Below are positions 25,652-35,644 of a stretch of 64,000 nucleotides of DNA, piece after piece. The notes beneath the pieces were generated by a model. That model did no database searches. It worked only from the letters and a program-made list of their open reading frames with translations, and was not told where the DNA came from. The stretch covers positions 297,439-361,438 of the forward strand of contig NZ_QJUI01000002.1 in the NCBI RefSeq assembly GCF_004327285.1. The letters run 5' to 3'. The position numbers and the translations under genes are program-made. Every line of letters starts with the position of its first letter. The stretch's first letter is position 1. Origin of the DNA: Phytopseudomonas daroniae (GTDB lineage Bacteria; Pseudomonadota; Gammaproteobacteria; Pseudomonadales; Pseudomonadaceae).

Positions 25652-26107
25652 TCAGCCCTCGCGGCGCATGCCGATATGCGGAATGTCGTCTTCCAGGTAC
25701 TCGTCAGTCACCGCGATGAAACCGTAGCGGCCGTAGTAGCCCTGCAGATGGGCCTGGGCGGACATATACACGGGAACGCCTGGCCAGCGCTGGGCGCAGG
25801 CTTGCAGAGCCTGCTCCAGCATGCCGTGCCCCAACCCTGTGCCGCGGGCGCTGGCCGCTGTCACTACACGACCGACCACCACCTCGCCATCATTGAGCGC
25901 CGGGTCGAGCAGGCGCAGGTAAGCCACCAGTTGCTCACCCTGCCAGCCCAGCAAATGGCAGGTATCGCCTTGCAAGTCGAGGCCATCGACTTCCAGGTAC
26001 GGGCAGTTCTGCTCGACGACGAAGACCTGGGTACGCAGCTGCAGCGCAGCGTAGAGTTCGGCCTTGCTCAGCTCGGCATGGGGTTTGAGGTGCCAGATGA
26101 CGGACAT
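25652..26107 (-). CDS. elaA: GNAT-family acetyltransferase (ElaA-like)
   Basis: A 151-residue GCN5-related N-acetyltransferase. The start WHLKPHAELSKAELYAALQLR and VFVVEQNCPYLEVDGLD are the ElaA family signature. The acetyl-CoA pyrophosphate loop appears as RVVTAASARGTGLGHGML (R-x2-G-x-G/A type). The end HLQGYYGRYGFIAV then EDDIPHIGMRR is also typical. The acceptor substrate is not known for the family. Transcribed alone between tRNA-Ser and the glucose dehydrogenase terminator. Confidence 0.9.
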   Translation of the reverse strand: MSVIWHLKPHAELSKAELYAALQLRTQVFVVEQNCPYLEVDGLDLQGDTCHLLGWQGEQLVAYLRLLDPALNDGEVVVGRVVTAASARGTGLGHGMLEQALQACAQRWPGVPVYMSAQAHLQGYYGRYGFIAVTDEYLEDDIPHIGMRREG

Positions 26108-26184
26108 GATCGACTCGCTAGGTGAATATGGTGCAGGCCGCAGACTCTAGCGTTTTCAGGGCGAGCCGTCATGGCGCAGGCATG

Positions 26185-26217
26185 AAAAAGGGCCGGCGGG
26201 TTGCCCCGACGGCCCTT
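26185..26217 (-). terminator. Rho-independent terminator after glucose dehydrogenase gene
   Basis: Read on the minus strand, the GC-rich stem GGGCCGTCGGG / CCCGCCGGCCC with a GCAA loop is flanked by AAA and followed by CTTTTTC. It begins about 16 bp after the TAA of the glucose dehydrogenase gene and fits an intrinsic terminator. Confidence 0.85.
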
Positions 26218-26233
26218 TGCACTGCGCTAGCCG

Positions 26234-28663
26234 TTATTGCGGCAGTGCGTAGGTGATGACGTAGTCACCGGTCGGGGTTTCCATGAAATGGTGCCCCGCC
26301 GCGACGATCATCAGGTACTGACGGCCATTGGCTTCATAGACCAGCGGGTTGGCCTGGCCACCGGCTGGCAACACGTCTTCCCAGACGGTTTTACCGGTCT
26401 TGATATCGATGGCACGAATCAGGTCATCGGTAGCCGCGGCAATGAAGATCAGGCCACCGGCGGTGACCACCGAGCCGCCGTTGTTCGGCGTACCGATGTC
26501 GATAGGCAATCCGGAGCGGATATTCCAGGGGCCATTGCCACGCGCCGTGCCCAGCGGACGATCCCAGAGGGTCTCACCGCTCTTCAGGTCGATGGCACGG
26601 ATGCCACCGTAAGGCGGTTGCTTGCACAGCAACCCGGTGTATTTCAGGCGCCAGCCGGCATTGACGTTGATCGCGTAAGGCGTACCAGCCTGCGGATCAC
26701 CCGCGCCCTCGGCGCCGCCGCGGTCAGCGACCAGCTCTTCACGGGGTTTCCAGCCCATGCGGTCGGCATCTGCGCGGGGTACCAGTTGCACGTGGTTGGG
26801 CATGTCGTTGTAGTTGGCGATGATCACTCCACGCTGGGTATCGATAGCCACACTGCCCCAGTCGGAGCCGCCGTTGTAGCTCGGGTATTCGATGCTCGGG
26901 CGATCGGGGGTCGGCGGTGTGTAGATTCCTTCGTAGCTGGCTTGCTGGAACTGGATGCGGCAGGCCAGTTGGTCGAAGGGCGTCATGCCCCACATGTCAC
27001 GGTCGGTCAGATCCGGCTTGCGCAGGGTGTGGTAAGTCGAGAACGGCTGAGTCGGCGAACGCTGCTCCGGCTCGGCGCCGCCCTGAGGCACTGCACGCTC
27101 TTCGATATCGAACAGCGGTTCACCGGTACGGCGGTCGAACACATAGATATCGCCCTGCTTGCTCGGTAATACCACCGCCGGTACCAGGCCTTTGTCGGTG
27201 GGGAAATCCACCAGGCTCGGCTGCGAACCCAGGTCGTAATCCCAGACATCCTTGTGGGTGGTCTGGAACTTCCAGGCAGGCAGGCCGGTTTCCACGTTCA
27301 GCGCAACCAGAGCCACGCTCCACTCGTTGACTTCCGGCGTACGCGAGCTGCTCCAGTAGTCCGCCGCGGCGTTGGCCATCGGCAGGTAAACCATTCCCAG
27401 CTTGTCGTCGCCCGAGGCGATGGTCCACATGTTCGGCGAACCACGGGTGTAGGTTTCGCCCTCCGGCAGTGGCGCGCTCTGATCGGGACGCGCAGCATCC
27501 CAGGCCCACTTCAGCTCGCCAGTGACGGCGTCGAAGCCCTTGATCACACCGGACGGCGGATCGACGCGCTGGCCATCCAGCACCTGGTGGCCGGTTACGA
27601 TGACGTTGCGCACGATCACGGGTGGCGAGTTGATCGACACATAACCCTCGGGCGTGACGCCCATGCCGGTCTTGATGTCCACCTGGCCGTTGTCGCCGAA
27701 GTCCGCACAAGGCTCGCCGGTCTTGGCGTCCACGGCGATGATGCGCCCGTCCAGGGTGCCGGAGATGACGCGAGCCTGGCAGGCTGTCGGCTGCGTGTCA
27801 GCGCTGGCCTGAGTGTCGCTCTGCTGCGGTACTTCGTAGTAGGACACGCCACGGCAGGCTGCGGTGTAGGGAATCGCTTCATCCGGCACTTTCGGGTCGA
27901 AACGCCACAGCTCCTTGCCGCTGCTCGCATCCAGGCCGATCAGGATGTTGCGCGAGGTGCACAGGTACACCGAGTTGCCGATCTTCAGCGGCGTGGTTTC
28001 CGCGCCCCAGCGGTGATCGAGCAGATCGCCGGTGCGGTATTGCCAGGCACGTTCGAGCTTGCCGACGTTGTCGGCGTTGATCTGATCCAGAGGCGAATAG
28101 CGGGTCGCGGCTGCGTTACGGCCGTAGGCCGCCCAGTCACCATCCTGTGGGGCATCCGAATGCTGCGCCGAGCCCACGTCGGTTTCCAGCGACTGGCCCT
28201 GCGCCTCAGGCACCTCGGCCAGGTTGACATAACCATAGGGCACGAACGCCAGGACACCGGCCGCCGCAAGGCCAAGGAACAGTACCCCCGCCAGCCCGCG
28301 GGAGGCGCCTCGGGAAAATCCGCCCAGACGTGGCAGCAACAGGGCGACGATGATCGCCAGGATCAGCACCACGTCCAGACGCGGAATCCAGCGCCAATAG
28401 TTGAGCCCGGACTCCCAGGCCGCCCATATCAGGGTGCCGACGAACACAGCGGCGAACCACCCGGCACCGGAGCGCCTACGTCGCGCCAGCAACACGCCGG
28501 CTATCAGCAGACCAACACCGGCAATCAGGTAATACCAGGAACCACCCAGTACGGCGAGCCAGCCGCCGCCAGCGGCCAGCAGTACCCCCACCAGCCCGAT
28601 CAGGCCCCCGAATAGCAACAGCAGTGGGTCGCGCCCGGCGCGCCGTTGGTGAATCTCCGTCAT
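26234..28663 (-). CDS. gcd: Membrane-bound PQQ-dependent glucose dehydrogenase
   Basis: An 809-residue quinoprotein that oxidises glucose to gluconolactone in the periplasm and passes electrons to ubiquinone. The first ~140 residues hold five membrane helices, as in E. coli Gcd. The C-terminal PQQ beta-propeller follows, with DGDWAAYGRNAAATRYSPLD at its start, tryptophan-docking repeats, and GDDKLGMVYLPMANAAADYW carrying metal/PQQ contacts. The end LVYEANGRQYLMIVAAGHH is typical. Full length. Its own terminator follows; no oprB or gnl gene is adjacent. Confidence 0.95.
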   Translation of the reverse strand: MTEIHQRRAGRDPLLLLFGGLIGLVGVLLAAGGGWLAVLGGSWYYLIAGVGLLIAGVLLARRRRSGAGWFAAVFVGTLIWAAWESGLNYWRWIPRLDVVLILAIIVALLLPRLGGFSRGASRGLAGVLFLGLAAAGVLAFVPYGYVNLAEVPEAQGQSLETDVGSAQHSDAPQDGDWAAYGRNAAATRYSPLDQINADNVGKLERAWQYRTGDLLDHRWGAETTPLKIGNSVYLCTSRNILIGLDASSGKELWRFDPKVPDEAIPYTAACRGVSYYEVPQQSDTQASADTQPTACQARVISGTLDGRIIAVDAKTGEPCADFGDNGQVDIKTGMGVTPEGYVSINSPPVIVRNVIVTGHQVLDGQRVDPPSGVIKGFDAVTGELKWAWDAARPDQSAPLPEGETYTRGSPNMWTIASGDDKLGMVYLPMANAAADYWSSSRTPEVNEWSVALVALNVETGLPAWKFQTTHKDVWDYDLGSQPSLVDFPTDKGLVPAVVLPSKQGDIYVFDRRTGEPLFDIEERAVPQGGAEPEQRSPTQPFSTYHTLRKPDLTDRDMWGMTPFDQLACRIQFQQASYEGIYTPPTPDRPSIEYPSYNGGSDWGSVAIDTQRGVIIANYNDMPNHVQLVPRADADRMGWKPREELVADRGGAEGAGDPQAGTPYAINVNAGWRLKYTGLLCKQPPYGGIRAIDLKSGETLWDRPLGTARGNGPWNIRSGLPIDIGTPNNGGSVVTAGGLIFIAAATDDLIRAIDIKTGKTVWEDVLPAGGQANPLVYEANGRQYLMIVAAGHHFMETPTGDYVITYALPQ

Positions 28664-28850
28664 GACAAAAACTCCTTGGAAAAAACCTGTGCAAAGGCAG
28701 ACGTCCTCCTAAGGGAGGACGCCAGATGTAAATGGATGTTTCAGTGTAGATGAAAGTTCAGACTGAAAAGCCATCCAGTTTGCAGGGCCAAGCCTTGAAA
28801 TAGAGCGGTCGGCATAACGAAGAGAGGTGACGAGGGCATGGAGGGAAAGA

Positions 28851-29053
28851 TCAGCTTTTGCGCAGTCCAGCGATGCCGCCCCTGGTGAAGAAGCGCACGA
28901 TGCGCGGGCTGCGCGTCACGTTGAGCAGCATCACTGACAGCGAATCACGAGGCATCGGTGATGTATACGTAACCGGCCATCCAGTCGTGGAAACTGCACC
29001 CCAGCAGCGCCAGTCCAGGCTTGCCGAACACCAGCGTCGCGCTGGGCGTGCCC
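28851..29053 (-). pseudogene. Decayed cupredoxin-like (methylamine-utilization-protein type) gene fragment
   Basis: Read on the minus strand from the AraC stop onward, the frame gives ATLVFGKPGLALLGCSFHDW, then MAGYVYITDAS, a TGA (28945-28947), then FAVSDAAQRD. The GC-x-HDWM-x2-YVYVTD-x3-FAVTD pattern is that of small periplasmic cupredoxin-like proteins annotated as methylamine utilization proteins, with copper-ligand-like Cys and His. The N-terminal half is missing and an in-frame stop interrupts it (TGG to TGA would explain it). No intact gene lies in 28664-29053. Confidence 0.6.
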
Positions 29054-29851
29054 TTATTCGCTACCGCGCAGCCGCTTCGGCGTGAGCCCGAGGTAACGGC
29101 GCATTGCGGTAGTCAAGGCGCTCTGGCTGGAGAAGCCGCACTCCTCGGCGATACGGATCAGCGGCAGGCTACTTTCACGCAGCAATCGCGTGGCACGGTC
29201 GAGGCGTGCCTTGAGCAGGTACTGATGCGGCGTGAGGCCAACGCTGTCCTTGAACTGAGCATGGAAGTGGCTGGGACTCAGACAGGCGACATGGGCCAGT
29301 TCAGCCACGCTGATACGCCGCGCCAAATTGTCGGCGATGTAGCCATCCAGACGCTGCACATCCATCGATCCATGGCTGCGCCCTGCCGATTCGCCGAACA
29401 GGCGCAGATGCAGGGCACGCAACAGCACGCCGCCAAGCGAACGGGCCAGCAAGGGGTCACTGCCATAACGTTCCAGCTCGGCACCGGCATAGCAGAGCAG
29501 GTGCTGGAAATCGGCATCCAGCTGCGGGTAGCGCGGCGTATCGAACAGGTGGCCGAGCAGTTGCAAATCCTCGGCGGACATGTCCTGCTCGTTGAGATCG
29601 ACGATCAGCATGCGGTTGTCGCCAATGCCCGCGAACTGGTGGTCGGCATCCCCCGGCACCAGGCAGGCGCGCATTCGGCACACTTCGCCACCACGCCCGA
29701 CCACCTCGAACTCGGCACGCCCCGACACCGACATCACCAGTTGATGGTGGTCGTGGGTGTGTTCGTGGGCCTGATCGTCCAGGCGCATGAGGCGGGCATT
29801 GAGCATGATTCGCAACTCGATGGATGAAGCGCGCACTCTACCGCGTTGCAT
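29054..29851 (-). CDS. AraC-family transcriptional regulator
   Basis: About 265 residues from the ATG at 29849-29851. The frame is open to 30001, but the extra 50 residues do not look like the family; the Met at 29806 is a third option. An N-terminal cupin sensor (HEHTHDHHQLVMSVSGRAEF) is followed by the C-terminal double helix-turn-helix (about 165-265: ISVAELAHVACLSPSHFHAQ, then PLIRIAEECGFSSQSALTTA). It is divergent from the Lon-type protease gene and followed by a decayed cupredoxin gene, which may have been its target. Confidence 0.85.
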   Translation of the reverse strand: MQRGRVRASSIELRIMLNARLMRLDDQAHEHTHDHHQLVMSVSGRAEFEVVGRGGEVCRMRACLVPGDADHQFAGIGDNRMLIVDLNEQDMSAEDLQLLGHLFDTPRYPQLDADFQHLLCYAGAELERYGSDPLLARSLGGVLLRALHLRLFGESAGRSHGSMDVQRLDGYIADNLARRISVAELAHVACLSPSHFHAQFKDSVGLTPHQYLLKARLDRATRLLRESSLPLIRIAEECGFSSQSALTTAMRRYLGLTPKRLRGSE

Positions 29852-30021
29852 GAAAAAACTGTATGGGCCACGACGGGTGGAATGTCGGCCATTGCGCGAA
29901 ACACCCTGCAAGCATTGCGCAAGCCCCACAAGCGTGCAGATCACGGGCAGGCAAGCGAATAAATATTGAAAAAAACCAGCGGCGCCCCATCTAACACTCA
30001 ACGTGAAAAGACAGGTGCCGC

Positions 30022-32409
30022 ATGAACGAGACGCAAGATATCGAGATCGCTTCGGAGCAGACCGGCCACAGCCTGATGCTGCCCGGCCAGAGCCTGCCGG
30101 ACAAACTCTATGTGATTCCGATCCACAATCGGCCGTTCTTCCCGGCGCAGGTGCTGCCAGTGATCGTCAATGAGGAGCACTGGGCGGAAACCCTGGAACT
30201 GGTCAGCAAGACCGAGCACCGTACCCTGGCCCTGTTCTATGTCGATCAGCCAGTCACCGACCCGCGCCATTTCGACACCTCCAGCCTGCCGGAGCACGGC
30301 ACCGTGGTGCGTGTGCATCACATCAGTGGAGACGACGGCAAACTGCAGTTCGTCGCCCAGGGCCTGACCCGCGTGCGCATCCGCGGCTGGCTCAAGCACC
30401 ATCGCCCGCCCTACCTGGCCGAGGTCGACTACCCGCGCAATGCCAATGATTCGCGTGATGAGGTCAAGGCCTACGGCATGGCGCTGATCAACGTGATCAA
30501 GGAGTTGCTGCCACTCAACCCGCTGTACAACGAAGAACTGAAGAATTACCTCAATCGCTTCAGCCCCAACGATCCGTCGCCACTCACCGACTTCGCCGCA
30601 GCCCTGACCACGGCTCAATCCACGCTGCTGCAGGAAGTGCTCGACACCGTGCCGATCCTCAAGCGCATGGAAAAAGTGCTGCCCATGCTCCGCAAGGAAG
30701 TGGAAGTGGCACGCCTGCAACATGAGTTGTCCGCCGAAGTGAACCGCTCCGTGGGCGAACACCAGCGCGAGTTCTTCCTCAAGGAACAGCTGAAGATCAT
30801 CCAGCAGGAACTGGGCATCACCAAGGATGACCGCAGCGCCGACTCGGAACAGTTCAGCCAGCGCCTGGAAGGCAAGACCTTGCCCGACCAGGCGCGCAAG
30901 CGCATCGACGAGGAGATGAACAAGCTCTCCGTGCTGGAAACCGGCTCTCCCGAATACGCGGTAACGCGCAATTACCTGGACTGGGCCACCAGCGTGCCCT
31001 GGGGCGTGTTCGGCAAGGACAAGCTCGACCTCAAGCATGCCCGCAAGGTGCTCGACGACCACCATGCCGGAATGGACGACATCAAGGAGCGCATCACCGA
31101 ATTCCTCGCCGTCGGCGCATTCAAGGGCGAGATCGCCGGCTCCATCGTCCTGCTGGTCGGCCCACCCGGCGTCGGCAAGACCAGTATCGGCAAATCCATC
31201 GCCGAATCCCTGGGCCGCCCCTTCTATCGCTTCTCCGTCGGTGGCATGCGCGACGAAGCCGAGATCAAGGGCCACCGCCGCACCTATATAGGTGCGCTGC
31301 CGGGCAAACTGGTGCAGGCGCTCAAGGATGTCGAGGTGATGAACCCGGTGATCATGCTCGACGAGATCGACAAGATGGGCAGCAGCTTCCAGGGCGACCC
31401 GGCCTCGGCACTGCTGGAAACCCTCGACCCGGAGCAGAACGTCGAATTCCTCGACCATTACCTGGATCTGCGCCTGGACCTGTCCAAGGTGCTGTTCGTG
31501 TGCACCGCCAACACCCTGGATTCGATCCCCGGCCCGCTGCTCGATCGCATGGAAGTGATTCGCCTGTCCGGCTATATCACCGAAGAAAAACTGGCCATCG
31601 CCAAACGCCATCTGTGGCCCAAGCAACTCAACAAGGCCGGCGTGTCAGGCAAGCAGTTGTCGATCAGCGACAGCGCCCTGCGCGCATTGATCGAAGGCTA
31701 CGCCCGTGAAGCTGGCGTGCGGCAGCTGGAGAAACAGCTCGGCAAGCTGGTACGCAAGGCCGTAGTGAAGCTGCTCGAGGATCCGCAGAGCAAGGTCAAG
31801 ATTGCCGCCAAGGATCTGGAGCAGTACCTGGGCATGCCGGTGTTCCGCAGCGAGCAGGTGCTGTCGGGGGTCGGTGTGATCACCGGCCTGGCCTGGACCA
31901 GCATGGGCGGTGCCACGCTGCCGATCGAGGCGACGCGAATTCACACCCTCAACCGCGGCTTCAAACTCACCGGCCAGCTCGGCGAAGTGATGAAGGAGTC
32001 GGCGGAGATCGCCTACAGCTACATCAGCTCGAACCTGAAAACCTACAAGGGCGATCCGACCTTCTTCGATCAGTCCGCCATCCACATGCACGTGCCCGAA
32101 GGCGCCACGCCCAAGGACGGCCCCAGCGCGGGTGTCACCATCGCCAGTGCCCTGCTCTCCCTGGCTCGCAACCAGGCGCCGAAAAAGGGTGTTGCCATGA
32201 CCGGCGAGCTGACCCTCACCGGCCAGGTGCTGGCCATCGGCGGCGTGCGCGAGAAAGTCATCGCCGCACGCCGGCAGAAGATTTACGAACTGATCCTGCC
32301 CGAAGCCAACCGCGGCTCCTACCAGGAACTGCCGGACTACCTCAAGGAAGGCATTACCGTGCATTTCGCCAAACGCTACAGCGATGTCGCCAAGGTGTTG
32401 TTCGACTGA
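30022..32409 (+). CDS. ATP-dependent Lon-type protease (AsrA-like)
   Basis: A 795-residue Lon protease. It has the N-terminal LAN substrate domain (YVIPIHNRPFFPAQVLPVIV), an AAA+ module with Walker A VGPPGVGKTS (about 379-388) and Walker B PVIMLDEIDK, and the protease domain with the Ser-Lys dyad (Ser about 702 in PKDGPSAG, Lys about 745 in GGVREKVIAARR). Pseudomonas genomes carry more than one Lon. The N-terminus and the lack of clpX or hupB next door suggest the accessory AsrA stress-response type (PA0779-like) rather than housekeeping Lon; that assignment is by memory of the family. It begins 171 bp from the divergent AraC gene and is followed by a REP palindrome. Confidence 0.92.
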   Translation: MNETQDIEIASEQTGHSLMLPGQSLPDKLYVIPIHNRPFFPAQVLPVIVNEEHWAETLELVSKTEHRTLALFYVDQPVTDPRHFDTSSLPEHGTVVRVHHISGDDGKLQFVAQGLTRVRIRGWLKHHRPPYLAEVDYPRNANDSRDEVKAYGMALINVIKELLPLNPLYNEELKNYLNRFSPNDPSPLTDFAAALTTAQSTLLQEVLDTVPILKRMEKVLPMLRKEVEVARLQHELSAEVNRSVGEHQREFFLKEQLKIIQQELGITKDDRSADSEQFSQRLEGKTLPDQARKRIDEEMNKLSVLETGSPEYAVTRNYLDWATSVPWGVFGKDKLDLKHARKVLDDHHAGMDDIKERITEFLAVGAFKGEIAGSIVLLVGPPGVGKTSIGKSIAESLGRPFYRFSVGGMRDEAEIKGHRRTYIGALPGKLVQALKDVEVMNPVIMLDEIDKMGSSFQGDPASALLETLDPEQNVEFLDHYLDLRLDLSKVLFVCTANTLDSIPGPLLDRMEVIRLSGYITEEKLAIAKRHLWPKQLNKAGVSGKQLSISDSALRALIEGYAREAGVRQLEKQLGKLVRKAVVKLLEDPQSKVKIAAKDLEQYLGMPVFRSEQVLSGVGVITGLAWTSMGGATLPIEATRIHTLNRGFKLTGQLGEVMKESAEIAYSYISSNLKTYKGDPTFFDQSAIHMHVPEGATPKDGPSAGVTIASALLSLARNQAPKKGVAMTGELTLTGQVLAIGGVREKVIAARRQKIYELILPEANRGSYQELPDYLKEGITVHFAKRYSDVAKVLFD

Positions 32410-32428
32410 CCACTGCAACCACTTCGAA

Positions 32429-32532
32429 ACCCGGATTACGCCTGCGGCTAATCCAGGCTACGAATGGGTATGGTACCGATGGTATGGTTTGGCCGGTAGC
32501 CTGGATTAGCCGCGTAGCGGCGTAATCCGGGT
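32429..32532. repeat. REP-type palindromic pair after the Lon-type gene
   Basis: ACCCGGATTACGCC at 32429 begins an arm that reads on to GGCTAATCCAGGCTAC. The inverse arm, GTAGCCTGGATTAGCC then GCGTAGCGGCGTAATCCGGGT, lies at 32496-32532, with about 34 bp between. Each arm is itself a small palindrome (GGATTA/TAATCC). This is the form of Pseudomonas extragenic palindromes; it may also stop transcription of the Lon gene. Confidence 0.75.
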
Positions 32533-32700
32533 CTGGCGACTCCACCAGCCCCTCTTTGCCTACTGCCCCCGGAAAATCAGATAGATCGAAATGCGATTGC
32601 CGCTGTCAGACGCAAACCCGGCATGCCGCAAGGCTGCGCAGCGAAGCTGTCTGCGCAGGCTGATCCGTGCCCGGAAGATGTCGATATAAGGAGAACGGGG

Positions 32701-33957
32701 ATGACCCGAACCGACAAGGAACATTTCATCGGGCTCGAATGGCTGCGTTTCATACTCGGCCTGTACATCGTGGTCTTCCATACCCTGCACAACTACGCGG
32801 AACAGAAGCTGCCGATCATCAAGCAGCTCAGCGGCGTCGGCTTCTTCGCCACCAGCACCTTCTTCGTGCTGTCCGGTTTCCTGCTCGCTCACGTCTACTG
32901 CAAGCGCGGCGAACTGCGCGAGCCGGCGGTGAGTTTCTGGAGCCGGCGTTTCGCCAACCTCTACCCGCTGCACATCTTTTCGCTGCTGCTGACCATCACG
33001 GTCATCTTCATCATCAGCAACCTGGGCATCCCGCCGGACGAGACCAAAGCCACCATCCGTTTCGTGGTGTACGACACCAACGAAGACATGACCGGGATCT
33101 CGCGCACCACCCTCGAACACTTCATGGGCAACGGCGAACTGGCGCTCAATACCGTGCTGCAGTTGTTCATGCTGCAGGCCTGGAACCCGCTCTACCTGAC
33201 CTTCAATCCGCCGCTATGGTCGATTTCCACGCTGTTCTTCTTCTATCTGACGTTTCCTTTCGTCGCTCCACGCCTGGCTCGCCTCAAGCACAAGGTGCTG
33301 TGGCTCGGCGTACTCACACTGATTTACATGATTCCGCCGGCCCTGGTGATCCTCAATGGCGATTACGGCATGCCCTTCACCGGCATGCTGCATCGCAACC
33401 CACTGATACGCCTGCCTGAATTTCTTGCCGGCATCCTCGCCTACGGCCTGTTCCGCGACATGCAGGACGCCGGCCGCACACCGGGCGCCGCCGGTATCGG
33501 GCTGATGATACTTACCGTGCTGACCTGCTTCCTTGGCGCCGCCTGGTTGGTCGAGGGCGAACAATACTGGTACTACCTGCTGCACAACGGCCTGCTGCTG
33601 CCGTCGCAAATGATGCTGATCTACCTGTGCGCGCTCGCCCCTTCGCCGACGAGCGAACCGGTACGACGCTGGTCACGGCGCCTGGGAGCGGCCTCGCTAC
33701 CATTGTTCGTACTGCATGTACCCGCCTTCACGCTGTTCTCGCGTTCGGAGAAGATGCTCGGCGTGATCTCCAGCGAGTGCCTGGCCAACTGGACGCAGTG
33801 CGCGATCCAGGCCGGCGAACAGACCTTGTCGATCGCCTTCTACCCGCTGTTCCTGCTGCTCACCGTGATCCTCTGCGTCTGGGCCCAGGAGAACGCCGTG
33901 GTGCCAACGCGCAAACAGCTGCTCAAATGGCTGCCTGTGAGGCCTAGCACAGGCTGA
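32701..33957 (+). CDS. Acyltransferase-3 family membrane protein (OafA/OpgC-like)
   Basis: About 418 residues from the ATG at 32701 (AAGGAG site 8-10 bp upstream); the frame is open from 32623. About ten hydrophobic segments are apparent. The family start [20 protein letters not shown] has the conserved catalytic His after a membrane helix, followed by [16 protein letters not shown]. Members transfer acetyl, succinyl or other acyl groups to glycans or lipids across the inner membrane. It lies 103 bp upstream of opgG on the same strand, so substitution of osmoregulated periplasmic glucan is an attractive role, though unproven. Confidence 0.82.
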   Translation: MTRTDKEHFIGLEWLRFILGLYIVVFHTLHNYAEQKLPIIKQLSGVGFFATSTFFVLSGFLLAHVYCKRGELREPAVSFWSRRFANLYPLHIFSLLLTITVIFIISNLGIPPDETKATIRFVVYDTNEDMTGISRTTLEHFMGNGELALNTVLQLFMLQAWNPLYLTFNPPLWSISTLFFFYLTFPFVAPRLARLKHKVLWLGVLTLIYMIPPALVILNGDYGMPFTGMLHRNPLIRLPEFLAGILAYGLFRDMQDAGRTPGAAGIGLMILTVLTCFLGAAWLVEGEQYWYYLLHNGLLLPSQMMLIYLCALAPSPTSEPVRRWSRRLGAASLPLFVLHVPAFTLFSRSEKMLGVISSECLANWTQCAIQAGEQTLSIAFYPLFLLLTVILCVWAQENAVVPTRKQLLKWLPVRPSTG

Positions 33958-34060
33958 GCGAAACGGGGGAAAATCACAGGAATCATCTGCAACGATAACG
34001 GTCGGAATGAGATGTTCGGCCGACCGTGCCGCTGTTTCTTACTGTTTTCTGGAGGGATCC

Positions 34061-35644
34061 GTGATCCTCAAAACCGTCAAGGCATCTGTCCGCCACAGCA
34101 TGCTTCCAGCCGCACTGTGCCTGGCCTGCACCACTTCGCTGTTCAGTGCCCATGTGCTGGCCTTCTCGCTCGATGATGTGGCCTCGGAGGCCAAGGAATT
34201 GCTGGACAAGCCTTATGTCGCTCCAGCAGCCAACCTGCCTGCCGAACTGCGCAACCTGCAATTCGCCGATTACCAGAAGATCAAATCTCTCGAAGACAAG
34301 TACGAATGGGCCGACAGCAAGACCCCATTCAAGCTGAGCTTCTATCACCAGGGCATGCACTTCGACAGCCCGGTGAAGATCAACGAAGTGACCTCCACCA
34401 GCGTCAAGGAAATCAAGTACGACCCTGCGCGTTTCGATTTCGGCGACCTGAAGTTCGATCAGGAAGCCACCAAGGATATGGGCTACGCGGGCTTTCGCGT
34501 GATGTACCCGATCAACGCCAAGGATCAGTCCGACGAGATCATGAGCCTGCTCGGCGCCAGCTATTTCCGGGTAATCGGCAAGGATCAGGTCTACGGCCTG
34601 TCGGCTCGCGGCCTGGCCATCGACACCGCGCTGCCCAGCGGCGAGGAATTCCCCTATTTTCGCGAGTTCTGGATCGAGCGTCCCAAGCCCGAAGACAAGC
34701 ATTTGGTGATCTTCGCACTGCTCGACTCGCCGCGCGCCACCGGCGCCTATCGTTTCATCCTGCGTCCCGGCAAGGACGCGGTGGTCGACGTACAGTCGCG
34801 AGTGTTCCTGCGTGACAACGTCAACAAACTGGGCATCGCCCCGCTCACCAGCATGTTCCTGTACGGCTCCAGCCAACGTTCGAGCAAACCCAACTACCGC
34901 CCTGCCCTGCACGATTCCAACGGCCTGGCGATCCATACCGGTAGCGACGAGCACATCTGGCGCCCGCTGAACAACCCGCAGAACCTCGCGGTGAGCACCT
35001 TCGAAGTGGAGAACCCGAAAGGTTTCGGCCTGCTCCAGCGTGGTCGCAACTTCGCTCAGTTCGAAGATCTGGAAGACCATTACGAGCAACGCCCAAGTGC
35101 CTGGATCGAACCCAGGGGCGAATGGGGCAAGGGCAAGGTCGAGCTGGTGGAAATCCCTACCCCGGATGAGACCAACGACAACATCGTCGCCTTCTGGACA
35201 CCTGACGAGCAGCCCAAGCCGGGTGAACCGATGGAGTTCGATTACCGTATGCACTGGACCAAGGACGAACGTGCCCAACTCGGCAAGGACACTGCCTGGG
35301 TCAAGCAGACCATGCGCAGTGCCGGCGAAGTCAGACAATCCAACCTGACCCGCAAGCTCGATGGCAGCACCGCCCTGCTGGTGGACTTCGAAGGCCCGGC
35401 ACTGGCCAAGCTCAAGCCCGATGCAGCGGTGACGTCCAACTTCAGCGTCAATGACAACGCCGAGCTGCTGGACAACAGCCTGCAGTACAACCCGGCGACC
35501 AAGGGCTGGCGCCTGACGCTACGCTTCCAGGTCAAGGATCCCAAGCAAGCGGTGGAAATGCGCGCGGCTCTGGTCGAGGGGGACAAGACCCTCAGCGAAA
35601 CCTGGAGCTATCAACTCCCGCCCAATACGGTTAACGGCCAATGA
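34061..35644 (+). CDS. opgG: Periplasmic glucan biosynthesis protein OpgG (MdoG)
   Basis: About 527 residues from the GTG at 34061, which has GGAGG 5 bp upstream; no better start exists. The signal peptide runs to about SAHVLAF. The mature protein follows Opg[41 protein letters not shown], and the C-terminal immunoglobulin-like part with [20 protein letters not shown]. OpgG acts in the periplasm on beta-1,2-glucan backbones made by OpgH, adding or arranging beta-1,6 branches. Its TGA overlaps the opgH ATG by 4 bp, so the two are co-translated. Confidence 0.94.
   Translation: MILKTVKASVRHSMLPAALCLACTTSLFSAHVLAFSLDDVASEAKELLDKPYVAPAANLPAELRNLQFADYQKIKSLEDKYEWADSKTPFKLSFYHQGMHFDSPVKINEVTSTSVKEIKYDPARFDFGDLKFDQEATKDMGYAGFRVMYPINAKDQSDEIMSLLGASYFRVIGKDQVYGLSARGLAIDTALPSGEEFPYFREFWIERPKPEDKHLVIFALLDSPRATGAYRFILRPGKDAVVDVQSRVFLRDNVNKLGIAPLTSMFLYGSSQRSSKPNYRPALHDSNGLAIHTGSDEHIWRPLNNPQNLAVSTFEVENPKGFGLLQRGRNFAQFEDLEDHYEQRPSAWIEPRGEWGKGKVELVEIPTPDETNDNIVAFWTPDEQPKPGEPMEFDYRMHWTKDERAQLGKDTAWVKQTMRSAGEVRQSNLTRKLDGSTALLVDFEGPALAKLKPDAAVTSNFSVNDNAELLDNSLQYNPATKGWRLTLRFQVKDPKQAVEMRAALVEGDKTLSETWSYQLPPNTVNGQ

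Noticed and set aside
29998..31626. A 542-codon antisense frame over the Lon-type gene
   Set aside because: No family resemblance; the plus strand has all Lon motifs.
33983..35338. A 451-codon antisense frame over opgG
   Set aside because: No recognisable domain; opgG with its signal peptide is clearly the real gene.
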